Source: Paulownia fortunei
Taxonomy: Eukaryota > Streptophyta > Magnoliopsida > Lamiales > Paulowniaceae
Direction: 5' to 3'
Length of the DNA stretch: 64,000 nt
Assembly (NCBI GenBank): GCA_019321725.1
Contig: CM033107.1
Coordinates: 1,691,001 to 1,755,000 of the forward strand
Below the pieces are notes generated by a model. That model did no database searches and was not told the origin of the DNA. It saw only the letters and a program-made list of their open reading frames with translations. Positions 1-15,000 of this stretch are shown here, piece by piece. The translations under genes and the position numbers were made by a program. Within the stretch, counting starts at the first letter, position 1, and each line of letters starts with the position of its first letter.

Positions 1-52
1 GATATTTCACATAAACATCATGGACTGATTACAATATCTTTATACTTTTCAG

Positions 53-3000
53 GTTGGGGTTCTACCAACGGATGATTCAAAAGTTGTAATGAAAGGACGT
101 TTAGGACCTGGAATGATGATAACAGTCGATCTATCTAGTGGACAGGTTCGTTCAAAATTATCTTTAATGTGGATGGTGTTGCAATGAAATTCTTGGTATT
201 ATTGATTCTGTCAATAGTAGTTTGTTCATAATGGGCCGTTGTTGCCTAGTACATTGAATTCTCAAAGGTTCTTCCTCTACCTCTTTATAACTTGTTACGT
301 ATGTGTAAGTTCGATTTCCTAATGAGTTTCTAATACCTCAAAGTTGACATTTTTTTGGAAGTTTCTTGGCGTGAAACCACTGTACATTTTTTTTTTTTTA
401 CTTCCTTTGTACTTCTGTTTTATTAAATCAATTTTCTTGAAATTTTTGCTACTTGATAATCCATCTTTGGTTCAGTGTTATTCTAATATTCAACTTAGCC
501 TGTGTGCAATGATAATTTACTGCACAATTGTCTCTTACAATATACTGGCATTTAGAGAAAGATGGAATCTGCTGCATGGTTGTATGTTCTTTGCTAAATT
601 TAATTTATTATGCGTAGGTGTTTGAGAATACAGAGGTTAAAAAGCGAGTTGCACTATTGAATCCCTATGGGAAATGGGTGAATGAGAATCTCCGTTCATT
701 AAAGCCTGCAAACTTTCTCTCAACGACCCTCATGGACAATGAAACAATATTGAGACGTCAACAGTAAGTTTTGTTTTCTTTTTGCAAGTTATTTTTTTAA
801 TTCGGATGCTTAGATGTGCCCGCACTCTTTCCCTAGATATCTAGTTAACTTGGGCCTATAAAAAATTCCTCTTGCTTCTACTCCACAAGTTTTATCCCGG
901 AAATTTATGCTGTTCTTTTTGTGGGTGATAGAAAATGTGCTCATTAAGTGGGATATTGATCAGACCCATTGACCTCAGTTTAAAATAAGTAGTGTTTCTC
1001 ATTTTTCCCAAATTCTTTGAATGTAAAACATGAGGACTAATAGGAGGCGACAATTTGAGGAATCCTAGTGGATTTGGACTGGTAACATTCAGTGCAAAAT
1101 TTATATTACTCATACTTGGTCTGAGTTTTAATTTGGCTCCTCTTGTAGTGATTTAAGTTTTCATACATCTCAATTCTGTTTAAAATATTTAATGTCAAAG
1201 AAGATTAAAGATAGACGGGAGCTGGGTGCTATAGGATGGTTAACTAAGACTAATTGTAGGTAAAGTCCTTAATTTACATATTTTCTATGACTGATGTAAG
1301 AAAGGTTGAATGTCGGAGCAAGCAAATATACAAGGCCTTATATACAGTTGAATTAATAGATAAAATCCATAAAATGAAAGGTGCGATTGTTAGAAGACTT
1401 TTGACTGATGTTTATTCCTGCAGACAATTGATTCTGTACAGATCTTTTTTTTTTTTTGGCCTTTTGTGTGTGTGTTTATGTGTAAATCAGTTTTCTGTGG
1501 GCATCATTTCACAGAGCTAGAGCACAGGTGCTGCTGGAGCTTGTTCTGCAGAAGGGTTGTTGGAAGTGCACATGACTGAAGATTAGGGATAACTTGATAC
1601 TTTAGGTTTTGCGTTTGGATTTAAGGATTTGGATTTTGAGGGAAGGATTTGGCTAAGGACTTCATTTGACTCCAATATTGGGTGGATTCTACAACCATCA
1701 TAATGATTGAAAAAGTAACTTGAAATGGTAACTAAATGATTTGAAATCCCAAGATACACAAATTACCTTAAAAAGTGCAGTGAAATTGTTATTATGTATT
1801 TGAAGTTCTTAGCTCCCAAATCCTTCAATCCAAAACACACCCTTAGTTATTTTGGCATGATCACCTCCTATATTAGATTTTTCAGCTTGATTGAGACCAG
1901 TAAAGAATTTTCACTGTATTGCTTTCTTTTATCTGACTACATGTGGTATTGTTAAGACTGAAGTGGCTTAATGGTACTATTTGGAAGGAAATACTATAGA
2001 GAGAAGGGACCATGAATAATAGGGAGCTCGCCGTCCCCCTCATATCTTTTAATACCTTGCTGAAACTGAAGTCTGTTCAAGATACATTTCAGATTTATCT
2101 TGAAAAGGACTACCTTCTCCTCCAAAAGAAAGTCTTTAGGGTTTTGTTTTGTTGGACTGCAGCTGTGATTGATATGACTCTACTGCTTCTTGTTTTCTGT
2201 TACACAACAGAGCATGTGGATATTCTAGTGAAGATGTTCAAATGGTGATTGAGACAATGGCTGCTCAAGGGAAGGAACCTACTTTTTGCATGGGGGATGA
2301 TATTCCATTGGCAGTATTGTCTAGAAGGCCACATATGCTCTATGATTATTTCAAGCAACGATTTGCTCAGGTTTGCACTATTTTCATGAAAATCCTGTCA
2401 ACTTTAAGCACACTACTGTCTTCAATAGATGTGGTAGTTTCAGACTGCTATATGAATTTATGTCTGATGTGGCATGTAACCAGTCCCAGCTAAATCAGCG
2501 GTGTGAGTGACATTCATATATTTTAACAAAATCATTAATGTCTTGTTTGGGGCCTGTATCTAAGTTGACCTCATAGGGTACTATGTTGTTATCATATTTT
2601 GCATAAATTTTTGAATATGGCTTTTCATAGCTCTTGGGATTTTTTTAGATCTGATTTGGTTAACTAGGTGGTTCTACATATGTGCCAAACCAGGTTACAA
2701 ATCCAGCTATAGATCCTCTTAGAGAAGGATTGGTCATGTCTCTTGAAGTCAACCTTGGTAAGCGAGGAAACATACTAGAAGTCTGTCCCGAGAATGTCTC
2801 ACAGGTACTTATGTATTTCCTTAATTCCATGAAGCATTGAATGCAAAAAGTTTCCTGTTCTTTTAACAAGATATTATTCTCTATACAACTTAAAATTTTC
2901 ATTTAACCAGGTGATTTTGTCGAGCCCTGTGCTGAATGAAGGGGAGCTCGAGTCTTTATTGAAAGATACATACTTGAAACCCCAAGTTTTACCTACATTT

Positions 3001-6000
3001 TTTGATATAAGGAAAGGGGTCGAAGGTTCACTGGAAAGAACACTGTCCAAGCTTTGTGAAGCTGCTGATGATGCTGTTAGAAATGGTTCTCAGCTTCTTA
3101 TTCTCTCCGACAGGTCTGATGAGCTGGTAAGCTTTTCATCTTGATGCAATTACTTTTATTAATGTCAATTGCAATGCCATGAATGACTTTTGAAATGAAT
3201 TTTTCACAAGGTGATCTGGGTAAGAACAGCGTGACAACCACAATGGGAGGAAAAACTAAATTTTTTCTGGAGTGATACAGAATAAATGCAACGTTATACC
3301 TTCCTTTTTGTTGATTTCTCAAAACGATAATATCTACCTTCATTAATCATAATCATGGGTTCTATATCTCCAGACTTAATGTTGATCATCTTGTTGCTTA
3401 TGTTAATTTGATTTCTTTTAGTTCTGCTTTATGCAGACTCAGTCATATGCTTGACATAACTCCTGTGCCTTTTCAGCAATAGGCTTGTCTAGATCGAGCA
3501 TTTGTTTCTTTACTTGCTCTTGCTATACAAATATTTAAAGATAGATTATGGGTGCGATTACTCTTTGCTTTTATCAGGAGGCAACTCGGCCTGCAATTCC
3601 AATACTTCTTGCTGTGGGTGCTGTTCACCAGCATCTAATTCAGAATGGACTGCGAACGCAAGCTTCCATTGTTGCTGATACGGCTCAGTGCTTCAGTACT
3701 CATCAGTTTGCTTGTTTGATTGGATATGGTGCAAGGTCACTGTTGTTTTATGTTTGCATTGTGCAATTATCTGCTTGAAGTAGTCAGTATCTGAAGAATG
3801 TTACTGGATTTCATACATCACAGTATCCCCAGTTGACCATATACTGATTTATTGTTTTATTTTTTCTGCTGTTATTTATGTATTTAATTTTCTGTTGTAT
3901 TGTTCTTGACATGCATATTGGGAAAAAAGTACTTGGTTGTCTACCTTCATGGAAAACTTTTGCGCAGCATTTTACTCAAAGAAAAAATTTGCTCATATAC
4001 ACTGAATATTCATATGTCTCATATGTATTTGCACCTTTGATGATTCTGTAAGACTAAGTAACTTGAGGGATTTTTTCTAAATTCTTCTATACAATAATAT
4101 TTACAGCTGTAGACATTGTGGCATTCAAAAAGTCAAAGCAATATGTATATGGCATTAAAAAAAATTAAATAAATAAATAATAAAACTAAAAAATTAGTGA
4201 TGAATCATTTAGTGAGATGTCTAGATTTTGTTAATAGCCTGCTCTATTGAGGAAAATTTGCTGATTCTTTTTATGTCTGTTAACCCATGGGAAGCATATG
4301 CGTGTCTACCCACATATGATCTATATTATTACTAGCTCAAAACTAGACGTTCTTCTTCTTCTTCGTTGCATCCTTTTCATGATCAATATCTCTCATTGAT
4401 GCATGCTGCATCCTTTTCACTATCAATCTTCTTCTCTGCATCCATTACATGATCAATCAGCCTTGTATTACTCTTGATGTGATCTATCTTTGCAGTGCTG
4501 TGTGCCCGTACTTGGCACTAGAGACATGTCGTCAATGGAGGTTGAGCACTAAAACTGTGAACCTGATGCGGAATGGAAAAATGCCCACTGTTACCATTGA
4601 ACAGGCTCAAAAGAATTTCTGCAAGGTTTGTATACCACTGCTGATTGTAGATTTTTTAAGTAGTCTTTTTTGCTTTTTGCTTATTTTCTTCTTCTCAAGT
4701 TTCTTAAATAATACCTTTTTTTAAGGGTCTTGGATCCTGTTAGCTTCATTTAGTTGCTATTGAAATGTTGTCTTGTATAGGAACTTGATGTATAGTTAGC
4801 AGTTCTCCTTACTAGCTTGGGAACCATTCAAAATACAGGACTTCTTCCTAAATGGAAATCTTTGATTGGTGTTTCATATCACGTCTGAGTTGCTAAAGAG
4901 ACTGATTTGTAGTTACATTTCCAAAATATATTAAAAGAATCATTTTAAGGCTGCAGAAATTTTTGAATTTGAACATGTATTTTCATGGAGCAGATGTATT
5001 AGTGTGGTGACTGTGTCATACTATTTCTTTGCTTTCAATAGTATACTTGATTGAAGTGCTTAATGGTTTCTCTTTATTCCTTTTGGTGATAATTGTTGGC
5101 TGAATATTCTGAACGGGAAGTGCTCCTAAATTCTATTTCAGGCGGTTCGATCTGGCCTTCTGAAAATTCTCTCAAAAATGGGCATCTCATTGCTCTCTAG
5201 GTATCATTACATTTTCTAGACTTCTTTTAAGTTTATAATTTTCCAAGGTGTTGCATGCTATGGTTTTTCTTGTTTTCCTATTATATATATATATTTTTTA
5301 CTTAAGTAACTTAACAAGTCTAAACTAAACTACTTGCCTTTAGTTATTGTGGTGCACAGATATTTGAAATTTATGGATTGGGCAAAGATATAATTGACAT
5401 TGCTTTTTGTGGGAGTAATTCAAGTATTGGTGGATTGACTTTGGATGAGGTAATAATCCCAATTGGAATGAATCATTTTGTTGAGTTCTTGTTGCTTTGG
5501 CACTTCTTGATTGATAAGTTTTATTTTACAACATTACATAAGCTTCGTCTTTGTGAGCTGAGACAATGCTAAGAGAAGAACTTGTTCTTTAACATACGAT
5601 ATGGAGGGGCTTCTCAGTGCATTTGAATGTTATCTAGTGCAAATATTTTGTGACAGTACAAATAAACTGCTTTATGGTGCAGTGATGTGATGTTTTCTGA
5701 ATATTTATTGCTCTTGTTAAATGTAAATTAATTAACTTGTGGAGATGTCTTTTCACATCTAGATGTTGCAGTTGGGCAGATATATTCTTGATGTGACAGA
5801 TGACTTATTTGTCAAGAATGTATCTTAATTCTGTATACATTTGTAGGTAACTTATTGTTCCGTGTAGTGTTGTATGGCTCGGACTTATTTGGAAACTTTT
5901 TGTGTTATTCTTAAGGTTGTAAAGAGTTGAGATAGCATGTTTTATTTTACTCAAGAATTTGATAATAGGCTGCTAAATGATGAAGACGGTGGTGAAAATG

Positions 6001-9000
6001 TTCCCTAATCTTGAGGTGAAGAATAAGGTTGAGTTTCCTATTTCTATCTTTATATTCATGCAGAGTTTGTATTGCTCAATAAATAACTTGGCTGGTTTTG
6101 TAGTTGGCTAGATGAAAATGATCTCCTGTTGGCCTAGGACATGGCCCTTGAATTCTAATTGCTTTCTAACTTTGTTGCTTCCAAGTTCACTGTTGAGCAG
6201 GGCATCAAATCTCTTGGTTTCTTTTTTTCTTTATCGATGAACTGAATTTGGCAGTGACGGGATATTGTGATAATTTATTTGTGCTTTACCTTTCTGCTGT
6301 TAAAATTTTGGCTTTTCAATTTCCTTAACATTTTACAATTTTTGCAGTTGGCAAGGGAGGCTTTGTCATTTTGGGTTAAGGCTTTCTCAGAAGATACAGC
6401 TAAAAGACTTGAAAATTTTGGGTTCATACAATTTAGGCCCGGAGGTACATGATTTTGGACACTTTTGACTGTAACTTGTTTTGCTGTATGAGCAGAATCC
6501 ATATATTTCATGCACATTATGTTTTTGTTTCAGCAAATTTTAGTCTTTTAAGCAAAAAAGTGCTGAAAACCTTTTTCCTTTTTCTGATGAAAGGTGAATA
6601 TCATGGTAACAATCCAGAAATGTCAAAACTGCTTCACAAAGCTGTACGACAAAAGAGTGAAACTGCATATTCAGTTTACCAGCAGCATTTGGCCAACCGA
6701 CCTGTGAATGTGAGTTGTTGTAGTGATAGTGAGCGCTCTTTGAAATTTCTGCATTTTTTATAATTTTTATTTTCTAGAGCTTCTCTGGCAAAATAGTGAA
6801 GCTTCATTTTGTGTTCTTTTCAAATTTAGTGCTGTTTGAAATTCTGGAAAGCATCAAGTTATGTCAATTTCAAGCCTTCATCCCCTATACTGACACTTAT
6901 CATTTGACCAGATGATCTGTAATCAATGAACTATATTTATGTTTGCTGATTTCAGGTTCTTAGGGATCTTCTTGAGTTCAGGAGTGATCGTTCACCAATC
7001 CCAGTTGGAAGGGTTGAGCCTGCGTCATCAATTGTACAGCGATTTTGTACTGGTGGCATGTCGCTCGGAGCTATTTCCAGGGAAACTCATGAAGCAATTG
7101 CTATTGCAATGAATAGATTAGGCGGGAAATCTAATTCTGGAGAAGGGGGTGAGGTAATTAATTGTAGTTTATATATAACCAATTTTCTGAGAGCATATCA
7201 GGTTATGTATCTGGCTAAATATGAATTCAAGTCTTATTATTTGTAATACCACTAGAACCCAACTCGATTCCAAAAAGAATTTTCTAAGTCCAAATGAAAT
7301 GAAAAAATTGAAGTATGAATATGCACCTACCCATAAATAAATTTCCTGTAGTGAAGTTTCGATATGTTAATTGCCATTTTGATTTTCATTTTATCAGTTG
7401 AATGTATGTAGACTTAACTCTCTTTTATTAAAATTTTCCCTTTCTGATTGGATTTTGACTGAATGATTGATTACTGATTGGAGGCAAAGATTGATTCTCA
7501 AAAGATTTGTAACTCCTGATGGTTGTAGAAATGTGACTCTGCATTGATCTCAGTCAAATACATTTTGTATTCTGTTTCGCCATCTGTGAAATGTTTTCTG
7601 TTTGCTGTCTAATATTAAAGTTTCACCTTCATCTAGGATCCAATTCGCTGGAGTCCACTTACTGATGTTGTTGATGGATACTCTCCAACGTTGCCACACC
7701 TTAAAGGTCTTCAAAATGGTGACACTGCTACAAGTGCCATAAAACAGGTATAAATGCATTTATGTTGTACTATTATCTTGGGGTTATCTAGGGGTGTAAA
7801 CGAGTGGAGCTAAAGTCGAGCTCCACAAAATTTGAAGGCTCGAGCTCAAGCTCGAGTATGTTATTATGAGCTGAGCTTAAAGCAAATGAATTAAGCTTGA
7901 GGTTGGCTCGTTGGCTCGTTTAAAATCGAACTGGGCCCTACCTCGAGCTCGAGCTAAAGTTTGGTTTTAATTATTTTTCTGAATTAAAATAATATAAATT
8001 GGAAAGGAGTGGCCTTGCTGGAGGTGTGGTGGTGTGCAGCTCCAGACGTAGAGGTGAGAGACTGGAGGCGGATGAAGGGGCGGATCTGGTGGGCAGGGGG
8101 GAGCTTACCAATCAGATTTGGCATGACTGAAGAAAAAAACTAAGAGAGATTTATGGAGAGTTTGAAGTCTAAGGGCAGTGGGAGAGAGTTTTGGGGCAAC
8201 TGGTAAGATGGATGCTTGAGATTGTGGTGCGTGAATTGTGAAGTTTGTGTGTGTGTGTGTGAGAGAGAGCATGAAGGGGGGTTGGGAGATGGATGAATAG
8301 TGAAGTTTGTGTATATGTGAGAGAGAGAGAGGGTGGAATCGTTTGAATGGGAAAGAGGAGAGAGTGGTGTAGCGCATATTATTTAAAAATATAAAAATGT
8401 TTTGAAAAATAGTACTCGGGCTGGTTCACGAGCTTTTGAAAGATAGAATTGAGCTCAATTTTGGCTTAATAAAAAGCTCAAGCTCTAGTTGAGCTCTTGT
8501 CGTGCTGGTTCGTGAGGCGCGTGAGCCAGCTCGACTCAACTTAGAACCCTACAGTTTGTACAATTACAGAATACAGAATGCTTATCAATTTGTACAGAAT
8601 ACAGATTTGTATTCTAATGAGCAATAAAAAATTTGAATTTGATTTTTCAGGTAGCTTCAGGGCGCTTTGGTGTGACTCCAACATTCTTGGCTAATGCTGA
8701 TCAACTAGAAATAAAAATTGCTCAAGGTGCAAAACCTGGTGAAGGTGGCCAACTGCCAGGGAAAAAAGTTAGTGCTTATATTGCGAGGTTGAGGAATTCA
8801 AAACCTGGTGTCCCTCTTATATCCCCACCTCCACACCATGACATTTATTCTATTGAGGATCTTGCTCAATTGATTTATGACCTTCATCAGGTTGAGTGCT
8901 CTGAATATTTGTTATGCTACTAGTAACTATCGAAGTAATTCTGGACCTTTGGGTTGACAAATATATGGATTGGACAGGTCAACCCTAAGGCTAAAGTATC

Positions 9001-12000
9001 TGTAAAGCTCGTGGCAGAAGCAGGCATTGGCACTGTGGCTTCTGGAGTTGCAAAGGGTAATGCTGATATCATACAGGTAGGCATTGATTAGACAATCCAT
9101 TTCTGTGCTGTTCTGAAGTTAAAATTAGTAATACGATTTTCTATGAATCAATACCTGGTACTTGGTTTAAAGGGATCTTTCTCGTAGAATTTGAATCAAA
9201 GTCGGCCTAATCTTGTTTTTTAGGGGTGGGGGTTGGTTTTTGTGGTTTCAGTTCAAAGATGCTCTTTCTTTTGGAACCTCTTTTTTAATGTCTTTTCTAT
9301 GCACTTCTTTAATGCTATGATTCAACCGCATTGCTGGATATTGTTGGTTTGGTTTGAAATGTGAAACACAGTTAAGTTTTCTTTATGATGTATAAAACAT
9401 TACACGTTTGCCTTGTAGGGGGGACTAAATGTTTTTTTATGAGAACTATTATTATTGTTATGTGAAAATCTTAAAGGCTTTTACTCAGGTGCTATGCAAA
9501 AAGAACTAAATCTGTAGTAACCACCAATATGCTTGACCTGGTTTGCAGATTTCTGGACATGATGGTGGAACTGGAGCTAGCCCTGTTAGTTCCATCAAGC
9601 ATGCTGGTGGTCCTTGGGAACTTGGGATTACCGAAACACACCAGGTTTATTTCACTTTTTGATAAATGAAATCTTCTTTTTGATCTGATTTTAGTACGAA
9701 GTTGATTAATTTTTTTTTTCCTTTTCTTTCGGTGGGGGTGGGGGTGACGGTGTTTGGGTTATTTGAAATCATTTTTAGACACTCATTGAAAATGGGCTTA
9801 GAGAAAGGGTAATTCTCAGAGTTGATGGTGGCTTCAAAAGTGGGTTTGATGTCCTGATGGCTGCATCAATGGGTGCTGATGAGTATGGATTTGGTTCTGT
9901 TGCTATGATTGCCACTGGCTGTGTAATGGCCCGTATTTGCCACACCAATAATTGTCCTGTTGGTGTTGCCAGTCAGGTGAGCAGGATTCCTGGATAATGC
10001 TGTCGTTGTTCATCGCAACAATTTCATATTTGTATGGTATTCGGTAATTGCTTCAATTGAATTTTATGCAGAGAGAAGAGCTAAGAGCTCGTTTCCCTGG
10101 TGTGCCTGGTGACCTTGTCAATTACTTCTTATATGTTGCAGAAGAGGTAATTGGCATTTCTGCTTCCTTAATGATAAACAAATGTCGTTTCAAGATGCTT
10201 CAATATTTTTATTTTCAGGCTAGTAGAGCTGTATTACCTTTAGTTTTGAACCGTTTCCCAATTGCTAGGATTGAGATGATTTGTAGTTGGATTATCGTAT
10301 GCTGTTAAAAGCAAGCATTCTACTTAGGACTTTGGATTAACTGAGTGGACAATCTCATATAGAGTCAATTTCTTTCGTTTTTTTGGGTTGAGTATGGGAT
10401 GGGTTTGTTAGAAATTGACTATGAAGGGTGGGTCTCTGTTATCTGCTCAAGCTCTGCTATGAAAAAGAAATAGTGTTCATAGGACATATATCCTGCCAAT
10501 GGAGGAATGCTAGTTGACAGATGGAATCTATACTTAGACCCTTCTTCAAGCCTGATCTAGTCTATTTATTACTTCAAGTTGACTAATAATACACTGAATT
10601 TCATGTTGAAGACTCGAAAGGACTTGATATGGTGAATTCTAACCTATGGTGGTTGAATTATTGTCATCACCTATTGAATGCCACCAGCTGGAAAACTGAT
10701 ATGTATTAGTTCCCCCTGCTGACCCTGATTACCATCCTAGATTTTTTTAACTTCTACATTCATGATCAGCACTTTTGCAGCAGCAGAGGTTGGCATTGGC
10801 ATATTTAGTAAGATATGGTTATAAAATATCTTCTTATGTCGCAACATGTACATAAATTTGTTGAAGCTCAATTTGGAATATGCTTCCGACACATTTCCTT
10901 GGGGTCGCTGGTATATGCAAATTTACAAGAATGAAAAATTTGATGGAAGTAGAGCATTCGATGGATATACCAATTCTTAGCAGGAAGCCTACCAAGTTGT
11001 TGAATTGATTAAGCAATGAAAAATTCGATAAAAGCAGAGAATTTGATAGATAACTATTGCATTTATTTTTTTCTTATCAGGATGTCTACCAAGTAGTTGA
11101 AATTCATAAAAGAGTCTCCAACAATTTTGTATATGAAGATTTTTGGGGAAGAAAAGATATTCTGCATATTATTGAATGATTGCAGAGTAACAACTTAAAT
11201 AGAGATAACTACCTAAAAAACTAGAACAAGAGGATAAGAACAAACATAAAAACCTATCCTTATCTGAGTAACAACTTCAAATTTTATTATCAGAAAATCT
11301 AAATAAAAAAACTTATTTTCCATCACTCCCCCTCGAGTTGGAGCATAGATATCTATCATGCCCAACTTGCTGATTAGATGTTCAAAATTAGGTCGAAGAA
11401 GTCCCTTTGTCAAAATGTCGGCAGTTTGCTGAGTTGTAGGAACGAATGGCAAGCAAATGATGCCAGCTTCAAGCTTCTCTTTTATGAAGTGTCGGTCAAT
11501 CTCTACATGCTTAATCCGGTCATGTTGAACAGGGTTATGGGCAATGCTAATCGCAGCCTTATGATCACAGTATAACTTCATTGGATGTTCTGCCTTCTTC
11601 TGTAGCTCCTCTAAAACTCGCCTTAACCACTGAAGCTCACATATTCCTTGTGCCATTGCTCTGAACTCAGCTTTTGCACTACTTCGAGCCACCACACTCT
11701 GTTTCTTGCTTCTCCAAGTCACTAAGTTTCCCCAAAGGAACATGCAATATCCATAGGTTGATCGTTTCTCAGTAACTGATCCAGCCCAATCAACGTCTGT
11801 AAAAACTTCAACATTTCTTTGCTCGCTTTTGCAAAAGAATAGTCCTTTACCTGGTGTATTCTTCAAGTACCTAGGAATTCGGCAGACTAAGATGTTCCTC
11901 GTAAAGGGCATGCATAAACTGACTTACCACACTCACTGCAAAAGCAGTCGTGTATGTGACAAGTAGATCAATTTGCCTACCAATCTTTGGTACCGAGTAG

Positions 12001-15000
12001 TATCTGCTGGAGTTCCTTCACCTTTTTCCCATAGTTTCACATTTGGATCCATAGGTGTATCAGCGGGTCGACAACCACTCATCCCTGTCTCTTTCAAAAG
12101 ATCCAATACATACTTCCGTTGTGACACAACAATCCCCTTTTTAGAACGAGCAACCTTCATATCGAGAAAATATTTAAGCGACGCCAAGTCTTTTATTTCA
12201 AATTCCGACGCCAAGCATTTCTTCAACCTGTTCTCTGTTAAGTCATCTCTTGTAAGGATGATATCATTGATATACACTATCAATACTGCTATCTTTCCTA
12301 CGGCTGAAAACTTTATGAACATGGTATGATCGGTTTGACCCTAAGAGTATCCTTGCTTCTTCACTGAACGCGTAAACTTCTCAAGCCGGGCTCTTGGAGA
12401 CTGTTTGAGCCCATATAAGGACTTTTTCAATTTACACATTTCAAACCAAACTTGTTTTCCAAACCTAGAGGAGAATCCATTTATACCTCTTCTTCTAAGT
12501 CGCCATTGAGAAAAGCATTTTTGACGTCCAATGGCTGTAACGGCCAATCTAGATTTGCAGCAATCGAAAGAAGTACTCTTATTGTATTCATCTTTGCTAC
12601 TGGTGTGAAAGTTTCAGAGTAGTCTATGCCATAGGTCTAAGTAAAGCCTTTTGCCACCAATCGAACTTTGTATCTCTGTAGTGAGCCATCAGAGTTGTAC
12701 TTGACTGTAAACACCCATTTGCATCCAACAGTTGTCTTCCCCTTTGGTAAGGTTACTACATCCCAGGTCTTGTTCTTCTCTAGAGCACTCATCTCCTCAA
12801 GAACAGCTTCCTTCCATTCGGGAACAATTAGAGCATCTTGCACATTTTTGGGAATTTCTACACAAGAGAGTTGTGAAGTGAGGGCAGCAAATGAAGGAGA
12901 TAACGCTTATATGACACAAAATTTGACAAAGGATGTTTAGTACAGGACCTACTACCTTTCCTATTGGCAATTGGAATATTAAGATCATGGCATGGCACAG
13001 AAGAATCAGAATTAGAGGCATTCTCATTTGACTTACAAACCTTCAGATGATCTGTCCTCAGGTTGGAGTCTTGGCCTTGTGGCAAAGTTGAGTCATCCTT
13101 TCTTCGCATCCAGTTCTTCCTTGAGTAAATCATCACTTTACCTGTAATTTTGTCAGTGTTCATTTCTCTAGTGTTTTGATCCTTTTTTGGCATGCCCTAA
13201 CTTTCAGATTCTAAAATACCTAATTCCAGACTTGGTTGTTGATGTTTAGTGTTTTCTACACTTGGAATATCACTCTCTAAAGCTGGTCGTAGGTCATTAG
13301 AGGTCTACACCATATTCTCTCCTTTACTTATGCCCTGATTCAAATTCTCCTCACAGCCTGTGCCTATATTTTCCTCACAGATTCAATTGTAACAGCTTGG
13401 TCTTCAATTCATATATCTGAGATGAATTTTCCAAATCAGAGTATGTTTCTCGGATTGCATCCCACACGTCTTTGGCTGTTGGGAAGAACATAAATGGCTT
13501 TCCAAGGGCGGGCTCCATAGAGTTGATTAACCAGGCAATGATCATGGAGTTTTCAGACTTCCATGTCTTGAATTTGGGGTCTTCTTCTGCTGGTTTTGTC
13601 AATTCGCCTGTAAGATAGCCAATTTTGCCTTTGCCATCTATCACCAGTTTCACCGATTGAGCCCACTCTAAATGATTATTGCCATTGAATTTGTGAACAG
13701 TTTTCTGAAGTGAGCTTGATATTTCAGAAGTGCTTAATGAGACAGCAGCGCCAATTTTTGTTTCCTCTGTTGTTTCCTTGGTGGAGTAACCAGGTTTGGT
13801 GGCACCTGTCATAGCCGTTTTGGTCATCAAGAAACCCTAGGTCAGAGCCGAAGCTCTGATACCATGAAGATTTTTGGGGAAGAAAAAATATTCTGCATAT
13901 TATGGAATGAGTTGCCGAGTAACAACTTAAATAGAGATAACTACCCAACAAACTAGAACAAGAGGATAAGAACAAACATAATAACCTATCCTCATCTGAG
14001 TAACAACTTCAGATTTTATTATCAGAAAATCTAAATAAAAAATCCTATTCTCCAGCAGTATGAAAAGTTGATATTAAGGCAATGGAAAGTTAGAAAGATA
14101 TTGGATAAGGAGCTAACTTTTGAGTTCTTTGAGAAGTAGACTAGTATTAAGTATTGATATTTCCCTTTCTTAAGAGGCACTGTCACCCTTAGGATATTGC
14201 ATATCATATCCAGCTTCCTCCTTTCAGTAACTGGCCATTTGTTTCTGCCAAGCACACTTCTCATTCTGCCATTGGCCTCCATGTTTCGGCTTCTATGACT
14301 AGATTCATGATCTTTTGTATGCTTAAGCTGATGCCTGTTTGCAATCTTCTGCCAGGTAAGAGGCATGTTGGCCCAATTGGGCTATGAGAAACTGGACGAC
14401 ATAATTGGCCACACAGAGCTTCTAAGACCTCGAGATATTTCATTGATGAAGACTCAGCATCTTGATCTCAGTTATATTCTTTCAGTAAGTATATTATATA
14501 AGCTTCCAACACCTAAGATGAACTGCTAACGGTTGAGTTTGTAAAATAATATGGTTCTGTTCTAGAGTGTTGGATTGCCAAAATGGAGCAGCACTATGAT
14601 CAGGAATCAGGAAGTTCACAGTAATGGTCCTGTTCTGGATGATACATTGCTTGCAGACCCAGAGGTAATAGTTAAATTAAAATTAAAGCTTTCTTGTAAG
14701 AAAAGAACTAAATTATGATCACAGTGCATATATGGTTTGTTTATAATAGCAAATCTTTCCAATAGTAATTTATCATGCTTTGCTATTTAGTTGGCAGGTG
14801 ATGCCCTATATTTTAATAAATCACCTATAGATAGTACTCTAGAAAATGATCTATGACCAAAATTTTAAAATGAATTGGTAGGAATTATTTCAATGATTTT
14901 CTGTTTCAGAGATTTAGAAAATAAATCCTTTCCTACTCTCTTTAAGATGATGTTTTGAGCTTCTAATTTAAGAATGCTGTGATTAACTTTTGCTGGTGTG

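Larger units (their letters stand above)
11134..14057 (-). mobile_element. Internally deleted Ty1/copia retrotransposon, antisense in a GLU1 intron
   Basis: A 2924-bp element is bounded by direct LTRs of 192 and 193 bp, each beginning TG and ending CA. Flanks GTATA (11129-11133) and GTATG (14058-14062) form a 5-bp target duplication with one mismatch. On the minus strand the order is: right LTR (5' LTR), a tRNA-iMet primer-binding site, gag, a short remnant of the integrase C-terminus, reverse transcriptase, RNase H, polypurine tract, left LTR. Protease, most of integrase and the rest of gag are absent, so the element cannot move on its own; full Copia elements are usually 4.5-5 kb. The LTRs differ at about a dozen positions by eye, an insertion that is neither brand new nor ancient. 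It lies wholly within the intron between exons 10072-10146 and 14356-14484, so the host reading frame is not interrupted. Confidence 0.95.

Noticed and set aside
8105..8377. 90-residue minus-strand frame rich in Ser/His/Pro/Leu
   Set aside because: It arises from GT/GA repeats inside the intronic hAT-like element.
11378..12329. Plus-strand frames of 65-118 residues across the Copia region
   Set aside because: They are antisense shadows of the minus-strand RT/RNase H coding remnant and have no domain of their own.
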